64,000 nucleotides of DNA from Planctomycetota bacterium (GTDB lineage: Bacteria > Planctomycetota > J058 > JAJDCP01): positions 1 through 64,000 of the forward strand of contig JAJDCP010000122.1 in NCBI GenBank assembly GCA_029260765.1, given 5' to 3'. The notes under the pieces were generated by a model. The model was not told where the DNA came from. It was given only the letters and a program-made list of their open reading frames with translations, and made no database searches. The translations under genes were made by a program, and so were the position numbers. This document shows, in pieces, positions 31,566-40,085 of this stretch; position 1 is the stretch's first letter; each line of letters starts with the position of its first letter.

Positions 31566-32663
31566 ATGCGCCGAACCCATCGCAATCTGCGGCCCGAGGT
31601 GTACACGATCAGCGTCCACAAACCGGGCAGTTGTCCGGCGCGCATGGCGGCTGGCGACTGCGTCCGGCTGATCGGGCAGGTCTTCCGGGCCGACTGCACA
31701 CGCTTCTGTGCCTTCGCGATGGCCGAGGTCGCGCCGTTTGTGCGGCGGGGCCAACGGCTGCTCGACGCCGGGAAGAAGACGTTGCCGGTCGAGCCGATTT
31801 TCTGTTCCCACTGCCCTGAGCCGGCGAATCCGGCCGAGTTCCGGCTCAGCTACCGCCCGCTTTCTGAAGACGGAGGGGCGGGGCATTTCTCGGAGCTGCA
31901 GCGGCGTGGCCAACTGCTCAAGCGGTTCCCGCTGCTGGCGCCTCTGCCCGGTGCGACGCTGGGGCGGATTGCCCATCAACTCAAGACCGTGTCCTACTTC
32001 CCGGGGCGGGTGATTCTGCGCAAGGGACAGCGTGGCGACCAGCTGTTCCTGATCGACCGCGGTGAGGTCGAGGTGGTCGGCGAAGACGGCGAGCGCTTGG
32101 CGAAGATCGGAGCGGGAGAGTGTTTCGGCGAGATGTCCTTGCTGACCAGCGAGCCGGTCTCAGCCACCATCAAGGCTCTGAGCGAGGTGCACCTGCTCGG
32201 CCTGGCGGGGCGCGACTTCGACGCCCTGCTGACGCGCAACCCCGCGATCAACGCCTACTTCACCCGGCTGCTGTCGTCGCGGCTGAAGAAGTCCAGCGCC
32301 GCGCCGCACATCACTGAAGGCATGGCGGGCCAGCTCGATGACTTCCAGGTCTCTGACCTGCTGCAGGCACTCCACATGACCAACCGCAGTGGGCGCCTGC
32401 GCATGCAGCACGATGCGGCGGAGGTCGACATCTTCTTCCTCGAGGGCCAGCCGGTGCGTATCGAGGCCCATGGAGGAGCTCCAGAGGATCCCGAAGAAGC
32501 CGTGTACGAGGCAATCAGCTGGGAGCGGGGCCGCTTCCGGTTCGAGAAGCTGGCGGCGAAGGTCGAGCGCACCTTCTTCGGGGATCTGATGTCGCTGTTG
32601 CTCGAAGGCATGAGGCGCACAGACGAGCTGCGTTTGGCCTGGGGGGACGACGCGGTGGAGTAG
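31566..32663 (+). CDS. Cyclic-nucleotide-binding and DUF4388 (PATAN) protein
   Basis: A 365-residue cytoplasmic regulator. An N-terminal unknown part (1-95) has a CSHCPEPANP motif. A cNMP-binding domain (about 120-235) shows RVILRKGQRGDQLFLIDRGEVEV and IGAGECFGEMSLL, with the phosphate-binding Arg replaced by Val in SEPVSATI, so nucleotide binding is uncertain. A DUF4388/PATAN domain (about 245-345: FQVSDLLQALHMTNRSGRL, VDIFFLEGQPV) is typical of bacterial signalling proteins. AGAGG precedes the ATG. It follows glgP by 10 bases, so it may tune that operon; this is inference. Confidence 0.85.
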   Translation: MRRTHRNLRPEVYTISVHKPGSCPARMAAGDCVRLIGQVFRADCTRFCAFAMAEVAPFVRRGQRLLDAGKKTLPVEPIFCSHCPEPANPAEFRLSYRPLSEDGGAGHFSELQRRGQLLKRFPLLAPLPGATLGRIAHQLKTVSYFPGRVILRKGQRGDQLFLIDRGEVEVVGEDGERLAKIGAGECFGEMSLLTSEPVSATIKALSEVHLLGLAGRDFDALLTRNPAINAYFTRLLSSRLKKSSAAPHITEGMAGQLDDFQVSDLLQALHMTNRSGRLRMQHDAAEVDIFFLEGQPVRIEAHGGAPEDPEEAVYEAISWERGRFRFEKLAAKVERTFFGDLMSLLLEGMRRTDELRLAWGDDAVE

Positions 32664-32755
32664 CCCGGATCCCTCGCCGTGATTCAGTGGAGCTATCATG
32701 GCCGGGGGACGCCGTAACAGAAACCGCGCTCCTCTCGCACACAGGAACCCCCACC

Positions 32756-33541
32756 ATGCCCCAGATCCCCACAGCTCTGAGTATCGCCGGCTCCGACTGC
32801 AGCGGCGGGGCCGGCATCCAGGCAGACCTCAAAACCTTTCTCGACCATCGGGTATTCGGCATGGCGGCGCTGACGGCGATCACCGCACAGAACACGCTTG
32901 GGGTGACGCGCGTCGATGCCGTGCCGGTCGCGGGCCTGCGGGCCCAGATCGAGGCGGTGTTCGCCGATCTGCCCGTCGCTGCCGTGAAGATCGGCATGCT
33001 GGGGTCTGCTGCCCATGTGCACGCCGTGGCCGACGCACTGGCGGCGCACACGGTGCCGATTGTGCTCGACCCGGTGATGGTCTCCAGCACAGGCCACCGG
33101 CTGCTCGAGCCAGAGGCGGAGGCCGCCATCCGCGAGCGGCTGTTGCCTTTGGCGAAACTGGTCACGCCCAATCTGCCCGAGATCGCGGTACTGGCGGGCA
33201 GCGAAGACCGTGAGGAGCAACTGCGCTGGGCGGCTGCCCAGCCCTGCGCCGTGTTGGTGACCGGCGGCGACGGCGAGGGCTCGCTGGTGCACGACGTGCT
33301 GGTTCAGCCGGGGCTGCCCGTGCGCCGCTGGGAACATGCGAAGGTCGGCACCCGGCCCTTCCATGGCACGGGATGCACCTTATCTTCGGCGATCGCCGCG
33401 CACCTGGCGCGGGGACTTGAGCTGGAGGAGGCCGTCACGCAGGGCATCGACTACGTCCAGACGCTGGTGCGTTTCGGTGCGGGAGTGGCCGGGCTTGGCG
33501 GAGGGAATCCGCCATTGCTGCATGGCCTTTGGCGGGAGTAG
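32756..33541 (+). CDS. thiD: Hydroxymethylpyrimidine/phosphomethylpyrimidine kinase
   Basis: A 261-residue ribokinase-fold enzyme making HMP pyrophosphate for thiamine synthesis. ALSIAGSDCSGGAGIQADLKT (N-terminal, shown in part), TAITAQNT, AVKIGMLGS, VLDPVMVSSTGH and TPNLPEIAVLAG are characteristic. The ATP/catalytic motif FHGTGCTLSSAIAAHLA is complete. ATG at 32756 has AGGAA 8 bases upstream. No other thiamine genes adjoin it. Confidence 0.95.
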   Translation: MPQIPTALSIAGSDCSGGAGIQADLKTFLDHRVFGMAALTAITAQNTLGVTRVDAVPVAGLRAQIEAVFADLPVAAVKIGMLGSAAHVHAVADALAAHTVPIVLDPVMVSSTGHRLLEPEAEAAIRERLLPLAKLVTPNLPEIAVLAGSEDREEQLRWAAAQPCAVLVTGGDGEGSLVHDVLVQPGLPVRRWEHAKVGTRPFHGTGCTLSSAIAAHLARGLELEEAVTQGIDYVQTLVRFGAGVAGLGGGNPPLLHGLWRE

Positions 33542-33590
33542 GCGCTCTCTTGTGGTGCCGGGGCAGGCTGCTACGACGGGCTTCCGCCTC

Positions 33591-34226
33591 TCAGGAGCTG
33601 CTTCCCAAGGCTCCCAAGAGCAGATCTTTGGCGGGGTTGGAGAGCCCGCCGGCAGCCGAGCGGATCTGACCCGCGCTGACACGACACCCGCGCAGGAACT
33701 CGATACAGCGCGCGGCATCTCTTTCACTGAAGCCGCGCCGGCCTGAGCCGCTGTTGTCTGCTTGCAGGGAATAGTTGCGACGGCCCCCATCTGTGCGCTC
33801 GGTGAGGAAAGTCACGGAGTTGAACTTGGCCTTGAGCTTGACCATCGCTTTCAGGAATTCCCGCACAGCTTTGGCTTTGAGACCGCCGCCCGGCTCTGAG
33901 CCGATGTCGACCAGCTTCTCGGGCGGTAAGGCTGGACCCCGCCTTCCCCGGAAGGCCCCACTCGCCTGCATCGCTGCTTTCAGCTTCGTGCGGTCGTCCG
34001 CCTTCAGACCGCGGATATCACGCAAAGCGATGGTCATCTCGCGGCGCGTGACGTCAAACTTGTCGACCAGGTGCCGGAGCAGCATTTTCGCTTCTTCGGC
34101 GGTCATTCCCTGACCGCCGAGGCTGCCGCCGAAGCCACCATCTGCCTGGCTGGTGACATTGTCTGCCTTGCGCATGAAGGCGACCATCTGTTTGACGCTT
34201 TGGACGACGCTTTGCAGCCTGGACAT
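33591..34226 (-). CDS. Protein of unknown function, helical
   Basis: A 211-residue cytoplasmic-looking protein, mostly amphipathic helix with a Gly-rich stretch at about 30-40. EEAKMLLRHLVDKFDVTRREM and RDAARCIEFLRGCRVSAGQI look like small helical modules. No family is recognised. GAGGAAACC precedes the ATG. It converges with thiD, 49 bases away. Confidence 0.6.
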   Translation of the reverse strand: MSRLQSVVQSVKQMVAFMRKADNVTSQADGGFGGSLGGQGMTAEEAKMLLRHLVDKFDVTRREMTIALRDIRGLKADDRTKLKAAMQASGAFRGRRGPALPPEKLVDIGSEPGGGLKAKAVREFLKAMVKLKAKFNSVTFLTERTDGGRRNYSLQADNSGSGRRGFSERDAARCIEFLRGCRVSAGQIRSAAGGLSNPAKDLLLGALGSSS

Positions 34227-34777
34227 GGTTTCCTCGTCGTGCTCTGTGCTGGAGGCTCGCGCGGATTGTGGATGCTCTTAGCATCATACTATGCGGCGAC
34301 TAGCCTGTCGTTTTGTTTTTGGGAACGAATCTGCAGGCGCGGACAGCCACTATTCGACGGCGGAAACATGGCGCTGCAAGGTCCCGCGACCTCTCCGTCG
34401 CCCAAGCTCGCGGAACGACTCTTGCTCGGCCTCGGTCGGCACGAATGGAACACCCAAGCAGTCTGCGTCCCCCAACGTCTGAGCGTAGTCCTTGCGAACC
34501 ACAGCGCGCGCGCCGAACGGCTTGTGCGTGAAGCCTCGCTCGCCGACAATGCAGGCGCACGCGGTGCGGCGTTGGAAGAGATCTTCGAGCGGCTGTCGTG
34601 TTCTGCCTTCACCGGCGCGCCTCGAAGAGCTGTTCCGTGCCACTGAGAACCTGCGCCCCCGGTCTGCTCCGGATTGCCCCTACAATCGCCAGGGAACGTC
34701 ACGAACAGCCCGAGCCGCTGCTGTGTTCCTAGCGCAAAGCTGGATCCCCGATCCAGCGAGCGACTCCAGGAGATGCG
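34227..34777. other. 550-bp intergenic region, no convincing gene
   Basis: Base composition drops near 34275-34335. A minus-strand frame at 34350..34643 (GTG start, 97 residues) has some natural-looking residues (GERGFTHKPFGARAVVRKDY) but no ribosome site and a shadow-like tail, so it may be a fragment. Otherwise nothing is supported. Confidence 0.4.
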
Positions 34778-35377
34778 ATGCCGGACGGTTCCCTACCACG
34801 TCTTCTGCGCGAGATCGCGGCCTGCCAGCATTGCGAAGACCTCCCCTGTGGTCCGCGACCCATCGTCCAGCTCTCTTCGACGGCCCAGGTGGTCATCATC
34901 GGGCAGGCCCCAGGGAAGAAGGTCCACGATACCGGCGTCCCCTGGGACGATGCTTCGGGGGACCATTTGAGGGAGTGGTTGGCGGTTGATCGGGAGACGT
35001 TCTACGATCCCTGCCAACTCGCCTTGTTGCCGATGGGCTTCTGCTATCCAGGCAAGGGAAAGAGTGGAGACCTGCCTCCGCGGCCGGAATGCGCGCCTCG
35101 CTGGCATCAGATCGTCCACGGAGCGCTACGCGAAGACCCCCTCCTCGTCCTGTCGGGACAATATGCCCAGAAATACTACCTGGGAGCGCTGCGCAAGCGG
35201 ACCCTTACCGAGACCGTGCGCGCCTTCGAGCGCTACCTGCCGAAGTATTTCGCCCTGCCCCACCCCAGCTGGCGATCGAAGCTCTGGATGAAGAAACATC
35301 CATGGTTCGCGGCTGAAGTGCTGCCTGCCTTGCGGGACCTCATCGCTGGCCGGTTGGGGAAACAACGAAGCTCGTGA
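34778..35377 (+). CDS. Uracil-DNA glycosylase family protein (family 4-like)
   Basis: A 199-residue member of the uracil-DNA glycosylase superfamily, which excises uracil from DNA. Motif A is VVIIGQAPGKKVHDTG, and LPHPSWR near residue 170 is motif B. Cys16, Cys19, Cys89 and Cys105 sit at spacings (3, 70, 16) close to those of the 4Fe-4S ligands of thermophilic family-4 enzymes, so it may carry a cluster. AGGAG lies 5 bases before the ATG. Similar proteins in the superfamily act on other lesions, so the exact substrate is open. Confidence 0.82.
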   Translation: MPDGSLPRLLREIAACQHCEDLPCGPRPIVQLSSTAQVVIIGQAPGKKVHDTGVPWDDASGDHLREWLAVDRETFYDPCQLALLPMGFCYPGKGKSGDLPPRPECAPRWHQIVHGALREDPLLVLSGQYAQKYYLGALRKRTLTETVRAFERYLPKYFALPHPSWRSKLWMKKHPWFAAEVLPALRDLIAGRLGKQRSS

Positions 35378-35551
35378 CCCGCCATGGTAGCACCCGCGAA
35401 GGAGCTCTCGACGCGAGCTGCTGCACAGAAAGGCCACCGCAAACCTGGACAGAAGCGGGCTTTGTGGTAGGCTCTGGCTGACGGACCCCCCGTACCGCGT
35501 TGTGCACCCCCATACACATCGTAGGAATCACCGGCCAGAAAGGACCCGGAT

Positions 35552-37270
35552 ATGAATACATCACCGTTTTCCGAGGTTCCGGCCGGTCTTGGACCTGCTC
35601 TTGCAAAGAAAGGGTTCACCTCCCTGACCACGGTTCAGACCGCGGTTCTCGCAGAAGGATTGCACGATCGCGATCTACGGATCTTCTCCCAGACCGGTTC
35701 CGGAAAGACAGTCGCGTTGGGTTTTGCCCTCGCCGAAGGACTCGCCGCTGACGAGCGTCGTCCGCAGAAGGTGGCTGCACCGGCTGCGCTGATGGTGGCT
35801 CCGACCCGCGAGCTCGCCGCCCAGATCCGCGAGGAGTTGACCTGGCTGTTTGCGCCCCTCTCGGCACGCGTCGAGGTCGTCACCGGGGGAACCCCGATGC
35901 ACCTCGACTTCCGCATGCTGAGGCAGAATCCGGCCGTTCTGGTCGGCACGCCTGGGCGCCTTCTCGACCACCTCACCCGCGGCAGCCTCGACCTGTCCCA
36001 GCTCAGCACGGTAGTTCTCGATGAGGCCGACCGCATGCTCGACATGGGCTTCCGCGAAGACATCGACGCGATCCTGGCGGCCTGCCCCGAGGAACGGCGC
36101 ACCCACATGGTCTCGGCGACCTTTCCGCCCGAGGTGCACAAGCTGGCGCTGCGATTCCAACGCAACCCTGCGGAGGTCGAGGGAACCCGGGCGGGCAAAG
36201 CCAACGAAGCGATCGAGCACGAGGCGATGGTGGTCGCGCCCCGTGACCGGATCGCCGTGTTGACCAACCTGTTGCTGCTCGCGCCCGCAGACAAGACCCT
36301 GATCTTCGTCCGCACGCGCGCCGACGCAGCGGACTTCGGTGAGGCGCTGGCACGGCAGGGAATGTCCGTCATGCCCCTCAGTGGCGATATGTCCCAACGC
36401 GAGCGCACTGCGACCCTGGGCGCCTTCAAGCTCGGCCGCGTCGACGCACTGGTAGCCACCGACGTCGCCGCCCGGGGCCTCGACGTCAACGACATCAAAC
36501 GGGTGATCCACGTCGACATCCCTTCGAACCGCGAAGACTTCACCCACCGCAGCGGCCGCACGGGCCGCGCCGGAAAGACGGGGCGGAGCATCGTATTCGT
36601 ACCCCCAAAAGCCATGCGGTATGTCGGCCGCCTGTTCCGCAGCATCGGCGTCAAGCCTATGTTCCGCGATCCTCCAACTCCGGCGGACGTGCGCAAGCGG
36701 GCGGACGAGCGCCTGGTCGAACAGGTCACTGCCCAGGAGCTTTCTGAGAAGCCGCGCCTGCACGAGCTGGCCCGCCGCCTGCTGGAGACGCATGACCCGC
36801 ACGAGCTGGTGGTCAAGCTGCTCGCACGCTCGAAGCACTCGGGGCCGTGCGCGGCGCGTGAGCTGCCGAAGCATTCCGCGAGGATGCCACGCGACGACTA
36901 TGATCGCTCTCGTGGTCCTGCCCGCGGCGGCGGAACGGGCGACTGGGTGTCGTTCCAGCTCAGCTACGGCCGCACCCACGGCGCAGATCCTTCGAGCATT
37001 CTGGCGATCGTCTGCCGGCGCGGAGGCGTCACCAGGCACAACGTCGGGTCGATCCAGGTGGGGCAGCGCTCCTCGCGCTTCGAGATCTCCACCCAGGCGG
37101 CCCGGGCCTTTGCTGAGAAGGCCCAGAAGCCGTGCACCCGCGACCCGCGCATCAAGATCCGGCCGTGGCTGAATACGGGCCCGGAGTCGCGGCCCGTGAT
37201 GAAGAAGGGCAACCGCCCGCACCATGTCCACCCGAAGACGGGCCGCCGCCTGCAGCATAGCAAGCGGTAG
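35552..37270 (+). CDS. DEAD-box RNA helicase with DbpA-type RNA-binding domain
   Basis: A 572-residue ATP-dependent RNA helicase. Motifs are complete: SQTGSGKT (I), APTRELAAQI (Ia), GTPGRLLDHL (Ib), VLDEADRMLDMG (II), SATFP (III), LIFVRTR, VATDVAARGLDVNDI (V) and HRSGRTGRAGKTG (VI). A DbpA-like RNA-binding domain (about 470-520: WVSFQLSYGRTHGADPSSIL) gives specificity for structured RNA, often 23S rRNA helix 92 in ribosome assembly. The C-terminal tail is basic. It belongs to the RhlE/DbpA group; no exact name can be assigned. AAAGGA precedes the ATG. Confidence 0.93.
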   Translation: MNTSPFSEVPAGLGPALAKKGFTSLTTVQTAVLAEGLHDRDLRIFSQTGSGKTVALGFALAEGLAADERRPQKVAAPAALMVAPTRELAAQIREELTWLFAPLSARVEVVTGGTPMHLDFRMLRQNPAVLVGTPGRLLDHLTRGSLDLSQLSTVVLDEADRMLDMGFREDIDAILAACPEERRTHMVSATFPPEVHKLALRFQRNPAEVEGTRAGKANEAIEHEAMVVAPRDRIAVLTNLLLLAPADKTLIFVRTRADAADFGEALARQGMSVMPLSGDMSQRERTATLGAFKLGRVDALVATDVAARGLDVNDIKRVIHVDIPSNREDFTHRSGRTGRAGKTGRSIVFVPPKAMRYVGRLFRSIGVKPMFRDPPTPADVRKRADERLVEQVTAQELSEKPRLHELARRLLETHDPHELVVKLLARSKHSGPCAARELPKHSARMPRDDYDRSRGPARGGGTGDWVSFQLSYGRTHGADPSSILAIVCRRGGVTRHNVGSIQVGQRSSRFEISTQAARAFAEKAQKPCTRDPRIKIRPWLNTGPESRPVMKKGNRPHHVHPKTGRRLQHSKR

Positions 37271-37312
37271 CCTGGCGGTATTGATGGCAGGATGTTGATC
37301 ACGGAGCCGTCC

Positions 37313-37714
37313 ATGCTCAAGATCCGCGGCGCCCAACTCCAGGCCTTTGAGCACCAGCTGCACGAACAACAAGCTGTCGAGCTGGAAGCCTTCCTGCGCG
37401 AGCATTTTGCGCCCGAATGCCGCTGGGCTGAGAACAACGCGCAGGCTCTCGTCTGCCACGCGCGCGCCGCCGGCGCCCGCTACGGGCTGGCCAGCTCCTA
37501 CGAGCTCAGTGGCTACCTCGAGCTGATGTTGCAGCTCGGCAGCGGCTTCGACAGCGATCCTTGCCTGCCCTGGGCGACCGCGCTGTTGAACGATCCCGGC
37601 CTGACCAGCGCAGGGCTGCGTGCTGGACCATATGATGGCGACACACGGTGGCGGCGTGGCCGCCCCGACCGCCTGCATGGCCGTGCTCTTCTGCGACATC
37701 CTTTCGCAACATGA
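37313..37714 (+). CDS. Possible secretion-system adaptor-like protein
   Basis: A 133-residue protein beginning MLKIRGAQLQAFEHQLHEQQ. The pattern, with aromatic helix, then ARYGLASSYELSGYLELMLQLGSGFD and PWATALLNDPGL (in parts), resembles small proteins next to effector or PAAR/VgrG-type genes of contractile secretion systems. That resemblance is from memory. The last 30 residues (from about 104) are Arg-rich and look like shadow translation. GGAG precedes the ATG at 37313. It overlaps the next open frame (37620) by 95 bases in another frame, so the two may be one gene with a frameshift. No other secretion genes are near. Confidence 0.55.
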   Translation: MLKIRGAQLQAFEHQLHEQQAVELEAFLREHFAPECRWAENNAQALVCHARAAGARYGLASSYELSGYLELMLQLGSGFDSDPCLPWATALLNDPGLTSAGLRAGPYDGDTRWRRGRPDRLHGRALLRHPFAT

Positions 37715-38597
37715 GGCTCGCGCGCCCGTCGAGACCTTGCCCGGCATCACCGCCTCGGGAGAGGTGCTTGCCGAGCTTCCCAACGGACTGCTCCCCCTAC
37801 GCCTGATTCCGGGCGCGGCCTCGTCCTGCGTAAGCGAGGTGCAGTGGAAAGTCAGCCACTACCAGGAGGGCGCGGACTGGCGCCCCAATGATGGCAACTG
37901 CGGCCCCAGCGAATGGACAGCTTGCGATGATGCCCATGTCCGCGTGCTCCCAGACGCCACAGGCTGGCTCATCGACCTGGAGCCCGCGGGTGTCGACGCC
38001 CAGGACCGCATCGCCCCGGCGGAACGCCAGTCAAGCAAGCTGACTCTGCAGGACGGGCAGTTGCATCACTGCAGAGACGTGGGCGAGGATGAGGAGGAGT
38101 GGCAGTTCCACGCGGTCAAGATCGAACTGGAGGTGTCTGTCTGGCTGCGGGAGTTCCCCCGCAACGGGGTAGCTTCTCAGGGCAAGGCCTATTTTGCCTT
38201 GGCCGATCCTGAGCGGGGCGTCCGTTCCCTGGGTGGGGTCGCCCGCACGCTGCTGCACGAGCTGGCCCACAACATGGGCCTCGCCTACGGCAGCCGCGTG
38301 GCGATGCCTGACTGGGGCCGGGCAGAGCCGATCCCCGGGCTGCCTTTCCCCGCCACGCTGCCCGTGGGAACGGCCCATCAGGACAAAGACTTCACCGGAC
38401 CGCACTGCGCCTTCCATCTGACGGCAGTAGAGCGCGCCAGCGCGAGTTTCCATCGCTACACCGCCGATCGCGCGAACCGCTGCATCATGTGGGGTGAGTC
38501 GGGTCTCGACTCGGAGAACGACCGCTTCTGCCCGCACTGCACAGACGCCATCATGGCCGGAGATCTGCGCGACATCACGCGCCGCTGGCGGACCTGA
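37620..38597 (+). CDS. Protein with zinc-peptidase HELAH motif (possible effector)
   Basis: A 325-residue protein starting at GTG 37620. A zinc-peptidase motif LLHELAHNMGLAYG (about 218-231; HExxH) is present, with a later GPHCAFH near residue 260 as a possible third ligand. The start region ATHGGGVAAPTACMAVLF resembles a Gly-rich connector, not a signal peptide. C-terminal cysteines (CIMW, CPHC) could bind metal. The substrate is unknown. The frame overlaps the 37313 gene by 95 bases, so a genuine start or a fused reading is unsettled. Gene context suggests a cytoplasmically made toxin or injected peptidase; this is speculative. Confidence 0.6.
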   Translation: MLDHMMATHGGGVAAPTACMAVLFCDILSQHEARAPVETLPGITASGEVLAELPNGLLPLRLIPGAASSCVSEVQWKVSHYQEGADWRPNDGNCGPSEWTACDDAHVRVLPDATGWLIDLEPAGVDAQDRIAPAERQSSKLTLQDGQLHHCRDVGEDEEEWQFHAVKIELEVSVWLREFPRNGVASQGKAYFALADPERGVRSLGGVARTLLHELAHNMGLAYGSRVAMPDWGRAEPIPGLPFPATLPVGTAHQDKDFTGPHCAFHLTAVERASASFHRYTADRANRCIMWGESGLDSENDRFCPHCTDAIMAGDLRDITRRWRT

Positions 38598-38647
38598 GGT
38601 CTTTGCCCCGTATCGATCAGCGCCCGACCAAGCTGGTGGAGCGGGTG

Positions 38648-39025
38648 CTACTGATCGCCCGGCTCCGCGGCCTGCAACGGCACGGTTCGCGCTTCGGCCC
38701 AGAGAATGCTGTCGCGGTCGCTGATGGTCGTGACTACGAGCACCTCAGCGCTGCCCAGAGCCTTGATGACATCGATGTCGATGCGCAGGCCTCCTTCAGC
38801 GCTGCTGTCGACGACGATGCTGGCACGTTGCCCGTCTAAGAAGAGAATCCTGGGACTGCTGAGCGGCTCTCCTTCGGCGGTATCAGTGGCGCGGATCTCG
38901 ACAGCCACATCGATCTGGTCAACCCCGATCGCATGCGCTTCCACCTCGACCAGATAGGGCGGATCGTCGGCCCAGCTGACCGCCGCCAGCAGCATCAACG
39001 TCGAGAAGACTGTTCGTAGGTTCAT
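38648..39025 (-). CDS. Small secreted protein of unknown function
   Basis: A 125-residue protein with a signal peptide (MNLRTVFSTLMLLAAVSWA). The remainder has alternating strands (VEVEAHAIGVDQIDVAVEI) and is acidic, possibly a single beta domain. No family is recognised. AGGAG is visible just upstream of the ATG at 39025; longer open frame upstream reads Arg/Ala-rich and is not coding. It follows the membrane protein at 39043..39693 by 17 bases. Confidence 0.7.
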   Translation of the reverse strand: MNLRTVFSTLMLLAAVSWADDPPYLVEVEAHAIGVDQIDVAVEIRATDTAEGEPLSSPRILFLDGQRASIVVDSSAEGGLRIDIDVIKALGSAEVLVVTTISDRDSILWAEARTVPLQAAEPGDQ

Positions 39026-39042
39026 ACTGTTCTCCTTGCGCG

Positions 39043-39693
39043 TCAGTGCGCGTTGATCAGTTCTTCGAGCGCCTCCGCCCCGGGAAGCTCGGACCAGGGC
39101 GCGTGCTGCTGAGACATCAGCACGCTGAGCAACTCGGGCGCGACCGGGCGGGGCCGCGTTCCCAGCGACAAGCCGGGGTTCTGCAGGCCTGCGGCTCGCA
39201 GCAGTCGAGGATCCTTCAAGACATCCGTACCCACCGCCGGCACCAGCATTGACCACGACCACTGCCTGCCCTCGACGTCCTGCGAGGTCGCCAGCAGATA
39301 GTGCCGGTAGCTGGCGCCGCGGCTCCGCGAAGGCGACGCAGCGTCTACAAGCCGTGGCAGCTCTCCGCTGAGTGCGGCGCTGCCTTGCAAGCTCCAACGA
39401 ACCAGCACAGCGCGCCGGTCCAGAGCCAGGCTGTGGATGCAGGTGAGCTCGACAGCCTCGAGGGCTACAGAAACCGGCCGCGGCGTGGGGGAATGCTGCC
39501 GAAAAGCAAACGCACCAGCCAGAACCGCGCAGACCAGGGCCGCAGCCGCAGGAAACAACGCCAGCCAACGACGGCGCGGCCTCTTCGGCAGAGTCCGGCG
39601 TTCGATCTTCTCACGCACCGCGCCGGCGATCGAGGGCCGTGTGCGGAGCTCGCCACGCACCCGCGCAAAGGCAGCGTCCAGGGGATCGTCCAT
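39043..39693 (-). CDS. Single-pass membrane protein, putative anti-sigma partner
   Basis: A 216-residue protein with a cytoplasmic N-terminus (1-45), one membrane segment (about 46-65, LALFPAAAALVCAVLAGAF) and a periplasmic domain of about 150 residues. The layout matches anti-sigma regulators, but there is no zinc motif. Its ATG overlaps the stop of a broken ECF sigma reading frame (TGATG), as sigma/anti-sigma pairs do. The small secreted protein follows in the same operon. The cognate sigma gene seems non-functional. Confidence 0.7.
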   Translation of the reverse strand: MDDPLDAAFARVRGELRTRPSIAGAVREKIERRTLPKRPRRRWLALFPAAAALVCAVLAGAFAFRQHSPTPRPVSVALEAVELTCIHSLALDRRAVLVRWSLQGSAALSGELPRLVDAASPSRSRGASYRHYLLATSQDVEGRQWSWSMLVPAVGTDVLKDPRLLRAAGLQNPGLSLGTRPRPVAPELLSVLMSQQHAPWSELPGAEALEELINAH

Positions 39694-39896
39694 CAGCGCT
39701 TCTCCTCGCGTTCGAGCCAACGGCGCAAGCGCTCTCTGGCCCTCGAGAGTTGCTTGGTGACACTGCCGAGGGGCCGAACGAGGACGCGGGCGATCTCCGG
39801 CAGCCTGTCCGCGAGCCGATAGCCGCGCCCCGTGCTCTGCCTCAGGTTTTCCGAGCCACACCTGGACAAAGGGGCCGCCGTCGCGACAATAGCGCG
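39693..39896 (-). pseudogene. 3' remnant of an ECF sigma factor gene
   Basis: The frame ending at TGA 39693-39695 encodes, for its last 48 residues, a clear sigma region 4.2: RLADRLPEIARVLVRPLG then SVTKQLSRARERLRRWLE. Upstream in this frame there is a TAA at 39897-39899 and no conventional start or region 2, and a small plus-strand gene occupies 39927..40025. The sigma factor is therefore 5'-truncated, unless a lone helix-turn-helix protein is made from a TTG start. It sits one base overlapped with its membrane partner. Confidence 0.6.
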
Positions 39897-39926
39897 TTAC
39901 GGAAGAAGACAGAAGAGGAATCAACC

Positions 39927-40025
39927 ATGTCCAAGAACTCACGCAAGATCAAGAAAGCCAACCACGGCGCACGCCCCACGGCGGGACGCCTGGCCCGCAA
40001 GCTGCGCAAGAAGCGCAAGAAGTAG
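39927..40025 (+). CDS. Small highly basic protein (32 residues)
   Basis: MSKNSRKIKKANHGARP starts a 32-residue protein that is over 40 per cent Lys/Arg. A GAGGA ribosome site lies about 8 bases before the ATG. Composition suggests RNA or ribosome association; small basic proteins with a similar N-terminus occur in other bacteria, from memory. It lies opposite the missing 5' end of the sigma remnant. Confidence 0.55.
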   Translation: MSKNSRKIKKANHGARPTAGRLARKLRKKRKK

Positions 40026-40085
40026 AGTTCACCGAACGCTCCGGAGCGCGGATCTCCGAGGCCGCATAGAAGTACCGCGACGCTG

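Noticed and set aside
34350..34643. Minus-strand 97-codon frame
   Set aside because: GTG start without a ribosome site, no family resemblance and a shadow-like end; left as an intergenic note.
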